From NCBI GenBank assembly GCA_022841345.1, contig JALHRR010000003.1, positions 62,001-126,000 on the forward strand: 64,000 nt of DNA, read 5' to 3'. Numbering within the stretch: the stretch's first letter is position 1; each line of letters begins with the position of its first letter. This document shows positions 10,131 through 20,700 of the stretch, one piece after another. A program made the translations under genes and the position numbers. Below the pieces are notes generated by a model, which saw nothing but the letters and a program-made list of their open reading frames with translations, was not told the origin of the DNA and searched no databases. This DNA is from Saprospiraceae bacterium. GTDB lineage: Bacteria > Bacteroidota > Bacteroidia > Chitinophagales > Saprospiraceae.

Positions 10131-10958
10131 ATGAAAAAAGCATTTAATATACTGCGGCGAATAGGGGGACACCCCGGAAATAAAGGTCGGAGATGGAAGG
10201 CTTTTGCACATGCGTTTTTAATGCATTGGAACATCAGCATACTGGGCAGCAATTGGATTTTCAGGTGGAAATTTCCGCTTCAGCTCAAGATCCGTAAAGG
10301 GTATCATAGCCTTAGTGCACAGGTCTATTTTGGATTGTCAGAATTTGAAGAAATGACTTTTTTGTTAGATCGGCTGAACCAGGGAGACTACTTTGTAGAT
10401 GTGGGTGCTAATCTGGGAGCATATTCCTTGCTGGCTGCCGGAGTTTGTCAGGCAGAAGTTCTGGCAATTGAACCGTGGCCTGCCAATGTGGCTGTACTCC
10501 GGGAGCAGGTGGAATTCAACAGACTTGGAGTAAAAGTGGAGATACTGCAAGCTGGGGCTAGTGATCAGGATGGAGAGCTTTTATTTCAAAGTGATTCTTC
10601 ACAAAACACCTTTGTAGTGGAAGCCAATCATGATGAAGCTACTGCTGTCATATCAGTGCCGGTTTATCGGCTGGACTCCATCCTGAAGCGTTGTCCGCAA
10701 TATATCAAAATCGACGTCGAAGGTCACGAGCTCAGAGTATTAAATGGGTTGGGAGCGTACCTTGATAATCCAGAACTGGAGGTAATTCAATGCGAGACAT
10801 TAACAGACAAAAACATGGATAATCTTCATCTAATCTGGCAATTATTGGTGCCTAAAAGTTTTGTTCCTTATCGATATGATCCGGATACAAGAAAATTGAT
10901 TGAAATCAAAATGGGAGAGCGGGAGAATACCTTGTTTGTGAGGGGGGGAAGGGCGTGA
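10131..10958 (+). CDS. FkbM family methyltransferase
   Basis: A 275-residue SAM-dependent methyltransferase. The SAM-binding glycine motif is FVDVGANLGAYSLLAA (about residues 87-102), an acidic ribose-binding segment follows in VLAIEPWP, and the FkbM hallmark IKIDVEGHELRVL is near residue 190. FkbM enzymes O-methylate sugars or polyketides. It converges with the glycosyltransferase/export cluster that starts 12 bases away, so it may modify the same surface polysaccharide (inference). The basic N-terminal ~40 residues may associate with the membrane. The start at 10131 fits family length. Confidence 0.87.
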   Translation: MKKAFNILRRIGGHPGNKGRRWKAFAHAFLMHWNISILGSNWIFRWKFPLQLKIRKGYHSLSAQVYFGLSEFEEMTFLLDRLNQGDYFVDVGANLGAYSLLAAGVCQAEVLAIEPWPANVAVLREQVEFNRLGVKVEILQAGASDQDGELLFQSDSSQNTFVVEANHDEATAVISVPVYRLDSILKRCPQYIKIDVEGHELRVLNGLGAYLDNPELEVIQCETLTDKNMDNLHLIWQLLVPKSFVPYRYDPDTRKLIEIKMGERENTLFVRGGRA

Positions 10959-10977
10959 AAAGTTGATATTCAACTTT
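10959..10977. terminator. Small convergent hairpin between the methyltransferase and glycosyltransferase genes
   Basis: AAAGTTGA-TAT-TCAACTTT is a perfect 8-bp stem with a three-base loop, placed exactly between the two convergent stop codons. The minus-strand stop lies in its right arm. It is AT-rich, so terminator strength is uncertain. Confidence 0.35.
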
Positions 10978-11878
10978 GAAATGAAGAGCTCCTTTTGATT
11001 AAAACTTTGATGAATGATAGAAAGCCTCTAAACAAAATTTTTAGTGCGTTCATCATTTCCTTGTTCTTAACCGCGTATTTAAAATAGGCATAGGTACAGC
11101 TGATAATCTTTTTAAGGCACATTACCAAAGGAACAGGAGACGTTTTAGAATGAGTGCGCTGAAATTCAATCGCGCCTTCAATGGCAGACAGTTCTTTAAA
11201 ATAATTTATCCCTGGATTTCTGAATTTAAGATATGATATACGCTTGCCATGATCTTCGATAATAACGCCGAAGCTTGCTATAAATGTAGAAGGGAACAGA
11301 CAAAGAGCCTTGTTTAAAAAAACAAAATCTTCAATAACCGGATAGTTCGTTTCAAACTCAATAATTTCTTTTAACGCGGAAGGAAAACAATAGTCACTCA
11401 TGGATGCTCCATACTTCCATACTTGAGGGAGCAGATGTCGGTCTGATTTGAAATTGCCTTCTTTATCTCTTGAACCGTTCTCCCGGATTAAAATAGTTCC
11501 TGTTTTACAAATAGTATTCTCATGAACTCCAAGAGTGTAAAATTGATAAAGCGTTTCCAGGTGATCTGATTCTAAATATTCATCATCGTCCAGAAAAATC
11601 AGATACAGTCCTGTTGACTTCTTAAGTCCAGCATTTCTTGCTGCACTTACCCCCATATTCCCTGAATGTAAAAGAACCAGTTTTTCATCCGTAGTATTGA
11701 TATGGTGCAATGCAAATGCCTCACCATCATTTACTAAAAGAATTTCATAGTTGGAACACGATTGGTTCAATACTGAATCAAGGCATCGAAGCAGTTGTCT
11801 TTCCCTGTCTTTTGTGGGAATGATGATAGAGAAAAAGGGAGTTCCTTTGACACCAGGAGGATTAATCACTTTGTCCAT
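10970..11878 (-). CDS. Family 2 glycosyltransferase
   Basis: A 302-residue GT-A enzyme: FFSIIIPTKDRERQLLRCLD at the N-terminus, ILLVNDGEA, the donor/metal segment LIFLDDDEYLE near residue 95, and a C-terminal helix region that could sit on the membrane. It is the last gene of the minus-strand run that starts with the PorU2-like sortase. Its start overlaps the end of the preceding glycosyltransferase by 17 bases, implying coupled translation. It probably adds one sugar to the polysaccharide exported by the Wzm/Wzt pair; donor and acceptor are unknown. Confidence 0.83.
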   Translation of the reverse strand: MDKVINPPGVKGTPFFSIIIPTKDRERQLLRCLDSVLNQSCSNYEILLVNDGEAFALHHINTTDEKLVLLHSGNMGVSAARNAGLKKSTGLYLIFLDDDEYLESDHLETLYQFYTLGVHENTICKTGTILIRENGSRDKEGNFKSDRHLLPQVWKYGASMSDYCFPSALKEIIEFETNYPVIEDFVFLNKALCLFPSTFIASFGVIIEDHGKRISYLKFRNPGINYFKELSAIEGAIEFQRTHSKTSPVPLVMCLKKIISCTYAYFKYAVKNKEMMNALKILFRGFLSFIKVLIKRSSSFQS

Positions 11879-12746
11879 TTATCAAATTAAGTGTTATGAG
11901 CTTTTGATAAATGCGGTAGTACCATGTGGTAAATATGACTTTAAAATACCACAAAAGATTTTTTTGATGCAAGTCTTCACTTTTTAAAATCTTGTAAATC
12001 CGTATTGGATTTGGGGGCCTCATCTCCAAAATCCTTCTGAAGTAGAATTTAAAAACTGACCCATCTTTTGAAAGGAAATATGTTCGGTCACTCACTCCAA
12101 TGCGAACCAATTTTCTAATCAATTCGCCATGTTTTTTGGGAGCATAAAATACTGGAAAATCCCAAACTGCAGTAACAATGTAACCAATTGAAATGGCTTT
12201 CTTTGACCATTCTGTATCCCCACCACTTCTATTAATAATAAAATCTCCAACAATTGAAAAAGATTTCCTATGAGCCAGGAAACAACCTGCCACTCCATTT
12301 AATCCTTCCTTTGCCAAAGAATTAAAAGTAAAAAACGAGATCATCTCACACCATTGACTTATGGAAAGGTGTTGCGTGATGGGTAAAATTCTGGCATAAT
12401 ATATTTTTTGGGGATCGGGGTCAATACCTATAAAGTGATCCAACCATTCTGACCCTTCTATTTTTATTTTTGAATCCAGAAACAACAGCCACTCCTTTGA
12501 TGAAATTTCTATCCCCTTATTTCTGCAAACATAAGGGCTTTTAGGATCGGGAATTTGATGTATTTTAATACCTTCTATTTGCTGAAGCATTTCCCAGGTG
12601 CCGTCGGTAGAGCCATTGTCTATAACAATTATTTCAATATTCCTTTTAGGATAATTCTGCCTGAAAAGTAAATTCAGGCTCTCTTCCAGATTGTTTACTT
12701 GATTTAAAACAGGAATGATTATGGAAACCTCAACTCGTGGGTGCAT
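11862..12746 (-). CDS. Family 2 glycosyltransferase
   Basis: A 294-residue GT-A enzyme with VSIIIPVLNQVNNLEESL, IEIIVIDNGSTDGTWEML and LLFLDSKIK in the place of the DXD motif (DSK, a degenerate metal site). GGDTEWSKKA matches the acceptor-side ED/W region of family 2. It is an ATG start, three bases after the preceding stop, and its 3' end overlaps the next gene. Part of the surface-polysaccharide run. The altered DXD could mean a changed mechanism or simply divergence. Confidence 0.82.
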   Translation of the reverse strand: MHPRVEVSIIIPVLNQVNNLEESLNLLFRQNYPKRNIEIIVIDNGSTDGTWEMLQQIEGIKIHQIPDPKSPYVCRNKGIEISSKEWLLFLDSKIKIEGSEWLDHFIGIDPDPQKIYYARILPITQHLSISQWCEMISFFTFNSLAKEGLNGVAGCFLAHRKSFSIVGDFIINRSGGDTEWSKKAISIGYIVTAVWDFPVFYAPKKHGELIRKLVRIGVSDRTYFLSKDGSVFKFYFRRILEMRPPNPIRIYKILKSEDLHQKNLLWYFKVIFTTWYYRIYQKLITLNLINGQSD

Positions 12747-12749
12747 AAC

Positions 12750-13688
12750 TCAAATGTATGCTTTTATTAAAAGAGGCCGATTATATCGAATCAGGTAAAT
12801 GTAACTATACAAAGCGTAAAGGATTTTCAACAACATACTATTTGTTTGAAAATATTCAACCCTATGACTTCTAACATATGCCCATACAAGTTTTTTGGCA
12901 GCCTTCTTCGATATTTTGCTTTCTTCTACAAAATGGTATATATCTTGAATATGAAGGGAATAAAAATACAATCGTCTCTTCAAAGACGCATTCCAACGAT
13001 TACCGGAGTGGATTCGGCGGATAGCAATGGGCGGCACATCTGACAGGCATTTAAAATTGCAACAATAAGCTAGTTTAAGAAGAAAATTGGTGTCCTGTGC
13101 AATTGTAAGTTTTTCATTAATTAGACCAGTTTTTTGAAACACTCTTTTATTTACCATCAAGCCAATAATGGATTGACTTCCAGCATTTGAAAGAAGTAAA
13201 GTCTCAAAAGTTTCTTTGGTATTTACATCAATATTTACTTTGGTAACAAGGTCAGAAACAGTCGTATTGTGCGATAGTCGTAAATGATCCAGGTATTGAT
13301 TCCTGCCTTTTTCATCATGGAATATTGCTCCAATTGGTTCACCGAGGGCATCTGTTTCAGGATGCATTTGTATGTATTGAAGGGCATTTTTAAACCTGTT
13401 TTCCAAATAAAAATCGTCTGCATCTAAAAAAGCTACCCATTCTTTGGTTGCATGTTGAATGCCAAGATTTCTACTTGCTCCCGCTCCTTTATTTTTTCCT
13501 TCAGAATGCTTAAGTAAAGTAACCATCTCATTTTCTTTGCTGAGTTCCTCGCAAATAGTTAATGATTCATCCAGAGAGCCATCTTCAATCAAAATAATTT
13601 CTGTCACCTCCGGCTGCCTGAGAGCTGATTGCACAGCTTCTTCTACAAATGCAGCAGCATTGTAAACCGGGATGATGACGGTGATCAC
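12750..13688 (-). CDS. Family 2 glycosyltransferase
   Basis: A 312-residue GT-A enzyme: ITVIIPVYNAAAFVEEAVQS, EIILIEDGSLDESL, and WVAFLDADDFYLENRF with a clear DADD metal-binding motif near residue 95. The start is GTG at 13688, overlapping the upstream stop as GTGA, so translation is probably coupled. The C-terminal third is rich in aromatic and basic residues and may contact membrane or acceptor. It belongs to the same polysaccharide operon; sugar specificity cannot be read. Confidence 0.85.
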   Translation of the reverse strand: MITVIIPVYNAAAFVEEAVQSALRQPEVTEIILIEDGSLDESLTICEELSKENEMVTLLKHSEGKNKGAGASRNLGIQHATKEWVAFLDADDFYLENRFKNALQYIQMHPETDALGEPIGAIFHDEKGRNQYLDHLRLSHNTTVSDLVTKVNIDVNTKETFETLLLSNAGSQSIIGLMVNKRVFQKTGLINEKLTIAQDTNFLLKLAYCCNFKCLSDVPPIAIRRIHSGNRWNASLKRRLYFYSLHIQDIYHFVEESKISKKAAKKLVWAYVRSHRVEYFQTNSMLLKILYALYSYIYLIRYNRPLLIKAYI

Positions 13689-14638
13689 TTAAATAGTTTT
13701 AAAAGTCTTCTCACATTAATATATCCTAGCCTTTTGTATAGATACAATCTCACCTTTTCTTTAAGTGGTAATAAAGACTTGTATTTGTCAAAAAAAACTT
13801 CAATAGTTGTATGATATTGTTCATGGCTTAATGTCGGATAATCTTGATATTGGATATATAATTTGGAGCTAATATTATTATATAAAACCCTAACATCTTC
13901 TTTCGTAGCAAATTCAATTTCATGCTCCATTAAATAAAAAATTTGTCTGAGTCTTAGCTGTAACCAGTTTTTGGCTAATTCAGAAGCTTTACCTTGACTT
14001 ATTTGACCGGACACTCGTTTTCGAATGACCGTTTTCGGTTCATTGTCAATTTTGATTTTAGCCCCAGCAGTGAACAACCTAAACATTATATCAATTTCTA
14101 CACTTGATTTTTGTTCGGGATCAAATCCATTAAGAGAAACTAATGTATTTTTTCTCCACAAATTTGAACATGTTGATCCAACTGATCTGTATCCTTCAAT
14201 TAATCCGAAAAGATGATTTTTGTTTGGGTGTGTAATTACTTCTGTTCCATCAATATTTCTTTCCACAGTTGCCGCGGCTATAAGATCCACATCATTTGTA
14301 ATTAGATTAACCTGATGTTCAATCTTGTCCGGAAGTAATAAATCGTCTGCATCCAAAAACTGAATCCATTCTCCTTTAGAGAGTTGTAGCCCCGTATTCC
14401 TTGCAATAGATACACCTTGCTTTTTTTCATGGGCAATTCTAATGTATATATGATTGTTATTAGTTATAAATTCTTGAACAATGCTCATCGTATTATCCGA
14501 GCAGTTATTGTCAACTATGATGACTTCATAATGTGGATATGATTGGGCAATCACCGATTGTAAGCACTCATATATATATTCTTCCACATTGTAACAGGGA
14601 ATAATAATACTGATGAATATCCTACGATTAAGTTTCAA
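13685..14638 (-). CDS. Family 2 glycosyltransferase
   Basis: A 317-residue GT-A enzyme with FISIIIPCYNVEEYIYECL, VIIVDNNCSDNTMSIV and the metal-binding WIQFLDADDLLLPDKI near residue 95. The frame starts with TTG at 14638; no in-frame ATG precedes the first strand, so a TTG start is likely. Nine bases separate it from the preceding gene. It is similar in layout to its downstream neighbour, suggesting an old duplication within the cluster. Confidence 0.84.
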   Translation of the reverse strand: MKLNRRIFISIIIPCYNVEEYIYECLQSVIAQSYPHYEVIIVDNNCSDNTMSIVQEFITNNNHIYIRIAHEKKQGVSIARNTGLQLSKGEWIQFLDADDLLLPDKIEHQVNLITNDVDLIAAATVERNIDGTEVITHPNKNHLFGLIEGYRSVGSTCSNLWRKNTLVSLNGFDPEQKSSVEIDIMFRLFTAGAKIKIDNEPKTVIRKRVSGQISQGKASELAKNWLQLRLRQIFYLMEHEIEFATKEDVRVLYNNISSKLYIQYQDYPTLSHEQYHTTIEVFFDKYKSLLPLKEKVRLYLYKRLGYINVRRLLKLFK

Positions 14639-14646
14639 AATTGATT

Positions 14647-15615
14647 TTATCTATTTGTAATGTTTAGCAATTTTCTACTAATAACTTGAAGGCCTTTTCC
14701 GATAATCCAGACGGGCCTATAATAGAATGGAATTACATTCATAGATCTAAGTTTACTTTTCAATGAACGATTATCTGCTACATCATAATAATAGTCTACA
14801 TTTTGAGGAAAAAAGACAGTGAAGTCTTCTGATAGGGACCAAGTATCAATAACTTGATTAACTTTCTCTCCTGACCATCTAATATTTAATTCTTTTTTTT
14901 CTGAAATTTGGAGTCCGGAAAATTGTTTCTTTATTTCAGAATAAGTTTCATCAATCGTAATCAATTTTTTTCTGTGTTCTAGACCAGCAATTAGCCCTTT
15001 TCTTGCAATAATAAAATCTTTAGAGTGATCAGCTCTTGATTTCCAGTATGGTAATAAGAGAGCTATGAATTTTGTGTGTTTATAAGAATGTACAAAACAC
15101 TTTCGAAAAATATCCTTATAAAATTGCTCAAAATCATGCAAGCCAACCACTAAATTTAATCTCTGAAATGGATGACCTTCTGCTTTCATTTTTAATAAAA
15201 TGTGATTTTCAGGACGATGTTTAAATTCTGCCTCATTTGTAAAGCGTATAGCCTGGGTTAATAAATTAGTTCTATATAAATGAATTCCTCCTTCTTTGGG
15301 GCCACCAAATAAATAATCCAGAATCATGCCTTGCGTTTCAAAAACATGTTCCGGCATTTTATCAGCCAGTTGTACAATTTGTGAGATAATTCCAGGTCTC
15401 AGGAGTACATCTGCATCTACACACATGGTCCATTTTTTTCCCTGATCAATACCAATTGTATAAGCTTTGTGTAAAGCAGAACTGAAAGGTGTTTCGTGTA
15501 TTATAAAAATCTGCTCAGCTGAAACCCCTTGCTCCAGAATTAGATTATAACAAGCAGACTCTGTCCTCTCATGAACACTTCGTATAATTACTGTAAGATT
15601 ATTTTCAATTATCAT
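14647..15615 (-). CDS. Divergent glycosyltransferase-like protein
   Basis: A 322-residue protein whose first 100 residues look like a GT-A fold (LTVIIRSVHERTE, then WTMCVDADVLLRPG with a DAD motif), but lacking the usual IPxYN start of family 2. The strand-1 Arg-Ser and the first-half spacing differ from its neighbours. The middle region is rich in His and aromatic residues (LVVGLHDFEQFYKDIF). It is the first glycosyltransferase gene after the exporter, seven bases past wzt. Its role may be specialised, such as a chain-initiating or terminating transfer (inference). Confidence 0.7.
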   Translation of the reverse strand: MIIENNLTVIIRSVHERTESACYNLILEQGVSAEQIFIIHETPFSSALHKAYTIGIDQGKKWTMCVDADVLLRPGIISQIVQLADKMPEHVFETQGMILDYLFGGPKEGGIHLYRTNLLTQAIRFTNEAEFKHRPENHILLKMKAEGHPFQRLNLVVGLHDFEQFYKDIFRKCFVHSYKHTKFIALLLPYWKSRADHSKDFIIARKGLIAGLEHRKKLITIDETYSEIKKQFSGLQISEKKELNIRWSGEKVNQVIDTWSLSEDFTVFFPQNVDYYYDVADNRSLKSKLRSMNVIPFYYRPVWIIGKGLQVISRKLLNITNR

Positions 15616-15622
15616 ACACCTA

Positions 15623-16864
15623 TCATAGCTTACTTTTTGTTGGAATAGCTTCTAAATTTTTACCTGATGTAATTTTTCCATCCAGCAATACCGAAGAAAA
15701 ACCTTTCACCTGATGACCGGATCCTGTCATTTCAAGAGGGAACATATTCCTGTAACAATAGTATTGTTGAATCCCTTCCGCATCCATTATAAAAAAGTGA
15801 ACTTTATATAACCCATCCGTAAAATTCAAATTTGGAATATTGAGATCACAGGCTTTTTCAAATGAAATATTTCTCATGGCATCACTACGATGTAAACTAT
15901 GATAGTGGGCAATAATTCGGTTACTACTATCCGCAAATTCTACTTTTATAGTAAATTGCTCAATGTTGCTATTAAGTTTAAGCTCAAATTGAATTTGTAA
16001 ATTATGTCCAAATGGGATTTTACATAAACCAGATTCCTTTAGAGGTATTTCATTTATGGAAATATTGGAAAGGATAGCCCATCCATCATGAATGTATTCA
16101 GTTCCCGGAGATGGACTTGTCTTTTCATATTGTGATATTCCATAAGAAATATCCTCTCCCAGGTAAGCCACTTTACTATTTTCAAGAAGGCAAACGCTAC
16201 TACAAATCCGGGCTATCTGATCCACAGAGTGACTTACAAAAATTACTGCTGTTTCCTGAATTAGGTTTGCCATCGCATTGAGCGACTTAATCTTAAATCC
16301 TATATCACCTACAGCAAGTACTTCGTCCAAAAGTAAGATATCAGGCTTTAAGTGAATTGCTATGGAGAATCCCAGTCGAACTCTCATTCCTGAACTATAA
16401 TATCTCACAGGACTATGGATGAAATGCTCTAATTCTGAAAAATCAACAATAGAGTCGTACAATAGATCAATCTCAAGTTTTCTCAAGCCTAAAATAGCCC
16501 CATTAGCATAAATATTTTCTTTGCCTGTCAATGCTGGATTGAATCCTGCTCCCAACTCAATAATTGCAGCAACTCTACCTCTCATAGTGACTTTGCCCTT
16601 GTCCGGCTTTATGATGCCATTCAAAATTTTGAGAAGTGTGCTTTTGCCGGCGCCATTTTGACCGATCAATCCCAGACATTCTCCTCTCCTCAATTGTATG
16701 TTGATATCCTGCAATGCCCAAAACTCCTTTGACCGCAATTCCGAATTCCTGGAAATGCCGAAAATCTCTCTGGATGAATCTTGCAAACCATACCATAAGG
16801 ACTTTTGTAAGTCCTTACAGTATTTTTTTGACAGGCCTTCTATTTGTATTAGATGATCAGACAT
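15623..16864 (-). CDS. wzt: Polysaccharide ABC transporter ATP-binding protein (Wzt-like)
   Basis: A 413-residue ATPase. Walker A GQNGAGKST is at residues 68-76, preceded by the N-terminal GLQDSSREIFGI segment that is characteristic of O-antigen and teichoic-acid exporters. The signature is YSSGMRVRLGF and Walker B is LLLDEVLAVGD. Residues ~260-400 form a beta-rich domain like the Wzt carbohydrate-binding C-terminal domain, which recognises the capped end of the finished glycan. With Wzm it flips lipid-linked polysaccharide across the inner membrane. It lies 15 bases after wzm. Confidence 0.92.
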   Translation of the reverse strand: MSDHLIQIEGLSKKYCKDLQKSLWYGLQDSSREIFGISRNSELRSKEFWALQDINIQLRRGECLGLIGQNGAGKSTLLKILNGIIKPDKGKVTMRGRVAAIIELGAGFNPALTGKENIYANGAILGLRKLEIDLLYDSIVDFSELEHFIHSPVRYYSSGMRVRLGFSIAIHLKPDILLLDEVLAVGDIGFKIKSLNAMANLIQETAVIFVSHSVDQIARICSSVCLLENSKVAYLGEDISYGISQYEKTSPSPGTEYIHDGWAILSNISINEIPLKESGLCKIPFGHNLQIQFELKLNSNIEQFTIKVEFADSSNRIIAHYHSLHRSDAMRNISFEKACDLNIPNLNFTDGLYKVHFFIMDAEGIQQYYCYRNMFPLEMTGSGHQVKGFSSVLLDGKITSGKNLEAIPTKSKL

Positions 16865-16879
16865 ATCAGCACTTTCGTA

Positions 16880-17752
16880 TTAGGAGCTGATGCGCTCAAT
16901 GATAATGGGAAGCGTAATTCTGTAAATGATCCACAATAAAACCAGAAAACCTATGCTAAGTAAACCGGTGACAAAGAATGCAGTTAAAGAAGGATTACCC
17001 AATCCCGTGGCTCCAAATCTTCCCGACTCTATAAGTACAGAAAGCGGATTTATTTGAATTATTTTAGATAGTAGTCCATTTTCTCCGGGAATAAAGACGA
17101 CCGGACTTACAAACATTCCAAGTTGTAATACAATGGGTAAAGCTTTGTTTACATCTGAATAAAGCATAGCAAAGGGAAAAAGACACATCCCGATGACCGT
17201 CCCTGCTATGATCAGCGACACTATACTCAATGGAAATAGTAGTAGATTCCAATCAGGTTTAAATGAGAAAAAAGATAGCATAACCAATAATAAAACACTT
17301 CGAATACCTGCATTTAACAATACTTGATATATACCACTTACAATAATGGCTTCTCTGGGAAAATTCAGTTTAACCAGAATGGATTTTGTATTTGCACCAT
17401 TTATAATCGGTGCATTGACTGCTTCTGAAAAAATGGTCCACAGAATTATTCCACTGGACATATATGCCAAATAGTTTACGGCCTCAGCACCGGAGTTTAT
17501 GATTTTATTCTGAAATAAAATATACCAAAGCAAAATTTGAACTGCCGGTAATATTAGTAACCAGGAAAGGCCCAGAAAGGCCACCCGATACTGAGCTTTA
17601 ATGTCTTTGATGAACAGCGAATAACCAAGATCAAGTGATAATCTGAAGTCTTTTCCAATGTCATGAAGGAATGCGACAGGCTTTCTGATTGCAGGCTCAG
17701 GAGAATAAATTCTTTCGGTTAAATAACTTGATTTTTGAGGATTCTCACTCAT
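16880..17752 (-). CDS. wzm: Polysaccharide ABC transporter permease (Wzm-like)
   Basis: A 290-residue ABC-2 permease with about six transmembrane helices between residues 60 and 285. It contains DIKAQYRVAFLGLSWLLILP, typical of Wzm/TagG/KpsM families, and PLSVLIESGRFG near the end. It forms the channel for lipid-linked glycan export with the Wzt-like ATPase. Its ATG overlaps the stop codon of the PorU2-like sortase gene (ATGA), a strong sign of translational coupling between a sortase and a glycan exporter. Confidence 0.92.
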   Translation of the reverse strand: MSENPQKSSYLTERIYSPEPAIRKPVAFLHDIGKDFRLSLDLGYSLFIKDIKAQYRVAFLGLSWLLILPAVQILLWYILFQNKIINSGAEAVNYLAYMSSGIILWTIFSEAVNAPIINGANTKSILVKLNFPREAIIVSGIYQVLLNAGIRSVLLLVMLSFFSFKPDWNLLLFPLSIVSLIIAGTVIGMCLFPFAMLYSDVNKALPIVLQLGMFVSPVVFIPGENGLLSKIIQINPLSVLIESGRFGATGLGNPSLTAFFVTGLLSIGFLVLLWIIYRITLPIIIERISS

Positions 17753-20700
17753 CTCAGTATCACCATTTTACTCCATCCATTGGTAGAAAACTCGTCCGAG
17801 CGTGTCTCATAGTGATCTACATCTTCTCTGGAACTGTTTTTTGAATGCATTCGATAGATATAGACACCATTCGCCAGTTGATTTCCATATGCATCCCTGC
17901 CATCCCAGACAAAATCAGTCAGGTGGGTTCCGACCTTCAGGGGACCGATTTCCAAATGATCAATTTCCCGAACAAGTTGTCCTCCTACTGTATAGATTTG
18001 AATTTTAAAGAATTCGGGAGAATCAGAACCGGTCAGGGTATACAAAAATCTTGTTTGCGTACTGAATGGATTGGGATAATTGAGCAGGCTGGAAATCATC
18101 TGTCTGGTGATCACCTGAAATCTCTTTTGAAAAGCCTGCGTTCCGGAACTGTTTCCGCTTGCATCCCTTCCACTCACTCTTAAATGATAATCCCCGTCGA
18201 GCAGGAATTCCGGTTTGTAAATGATGCTTGCCTCATTTTTTTTACCTTCTTCAGCAGGTATAAATAATAATTCTGAACTTGAAAATGAAATGTCTGTCCA
18301 TGCAGTGCTTCCCGGCACCAGTAACTGAATCACAAAGAGCGAGGTATCCTGCAATAATTTATATTGATTTTCATCCAGCAGTGAAATTTTGATCTCCGGT
18401 TTTGCAGAGACCAAATCTCCATCCATGATTTCAATGCCGTCAAAATAAGCCCTTAAAAGAGGATTTCTGGCATCGCCTTCCACATAAAAAAGGAAAGTGC
18501 TAAAGTTGTTATTATATCTTGATTCACGGAGTTCTCTGGTTTGATTGATATACAATTCTACCTGAACTAATCCATTCAGGTTAAGCGTTTCTACATCCTG
18601 ATTAATAGTTTGAGGTGAAAAAGGATTCATGGGATTAATTCTCACAGAATACTCTTTAACAATCTCATTATTTTGTCTCAACCTTATAGTCAGCCAGGAG
18701 GAATCAGAAGCTAGCCAACCTACATTTTCTGCAACCAATTGCAGCTTGTACAACTGGCCTTCCGGAATGGTATCAATTATCGTAAAATCTTTTTCTTTAT
18801 TATATATCAGCAAATCAGGAAGTCCGCCACCGATAATACTCCATGATTTGAGCTGACCAGTGATCCTCCCTGCATTATAGGATTCTAACTCCAGTTCCAG
18901 TGTACTTATTTCCAAGCTTGAATCAAGCAAAAGGAAATGCTCGTGCTCCTGCTGTATAATTTCAGAGAACACCACTTGCCCATCAATATCAGCGCCGGTT
19001 ATTTTGACTTTCACAGTATCATTCTCACTCAGAACTGAAGGCGTAATTTTCCATTTAATACTATCTATTTGTTGCAGACCGGCGCCGGATTCCCATTTAA
19101 CACTTCCTCTGGCTTGTCTTTCCTGATACGGAAATAAAAAATCAAGCACATCATTAGGTTGAGAAACAACTTCATCGTAAAGCACTTTTTCTCCTTTGAT
19201 ATATGCCGCTAAAAAAGTTTTGGAGCCTTCATTTTCTAAACTTCTCAAACTTTGAATTCCTTCATTTTCAAGGATATTAAAAAGGTTTAAGCCATTATTA
19301 TCGAGCGAATCTGCAGCCCATTCTTCAGGTGCAAAGGAGGAAGCCGCAGTGCGCAATATGGAATAAATCACAACAGGATGTCCATCCGGGACTATTTCAT
19401 TGAGCAGTTTTAATAAAGAGTCCCGCTGTGGTCTAAGTTTTGTATTAAAAGGAAAAGTAAGCATGTTGGTAGATGCCGTAGTATTCAAAGCACCAAATCG
19501 CCCTCCCGGAGGATTTCTCCAATGTAAGCCTGTTTCCGGATCAATAACTTGAACAATTACCCCCTCTGACAAAACATTGAAAGGAAACATGGAGCCAAAA
19601 TTAAAACCATCTATAGCCCCTGTTGGCAGAGATACTCCTATATATATTGCATTTTTTATTTCAAGACCTCTGTTGAGGGTCCCTAACTCCCAAACATTGG
19701 CATCATTTAATGCTAAAGATGGATTATTTAATTTCCTAAGCTGGTCGTGATGTCTCATACTTAAGCCTTCTCCCTCATCAAATGATATAGAAAAAGAGGC
19801 GTTTTCCCAGTTATATGTTTCATCCGCAGAAATACTGTCTGAACTCACTCGCCAATAATAAGTATTGAAATTTTGTAAAGGAGAGTCGGGCTTCCATCTG
19901 ATGACACCACCTCTTGATTTAATTTTTGTGCGCTCTTTCCAATCGCTGCTGAATGACTGAATTGTATCAATTTCAAAAACATAGTCTTTTTCCGGAGCAA
20001 ATAGATTTCCCGTAAAAGCGGTCAAAGTAATATCTGGATTTTTTAAGAGTGCCAGATTGGGGGGAAATGCAGGGCTTGCATTGATTCCAAAAATGAAAAA
20101 TCGGAATCCCTCCTGGTTAAGGTTGTTTTGTAGTGTGTTGTTTTCCCGCGCATCTGTATCGGGCTTTTCGGGAATGAGTAATTGCGGATCTATTTTTATC
20201 TTCAAAATATTTACCCCAAGACTTTTATCCCCTCGAACGGGAAGCTTCAGAGATAACTGATTTCTGTACCCGATACCGGCAATTTTTATTAGCTTACTAT
20301 CAATTGTTCCATCAGGAAATTCATGATCGATTTGGATCTCAACACTATCTGTGATTCCGCTCCCGATATTGATCATGTCCACACTAAAATGAAAACTATC
20401 CTGGGTTATATTGATGCTGCCTTCCTGAATTTTTGCTGTGGAATAGTCAAATGTGAAGTCGGGTCCTTCCTGAATATTCAATTTCAAAGCAGGGTCTCCA
20501 TTAATAGTAGTTTGTTCCAGCTGTTCCTGAAACAAACGATTGCCGGTGCCACTAAACTCCCGATGGACTTCCATTAAAGTCGTGCCTATATTGCTTTTTG
20601 AAGGGTTACCGAAATATTCGTAAAACTTCCTGCTGTAGTTCTCGAGGATACTTGGATATCCTAAACCTGAAGATGCAATAAAAGCAATTGCTCCTTTATT

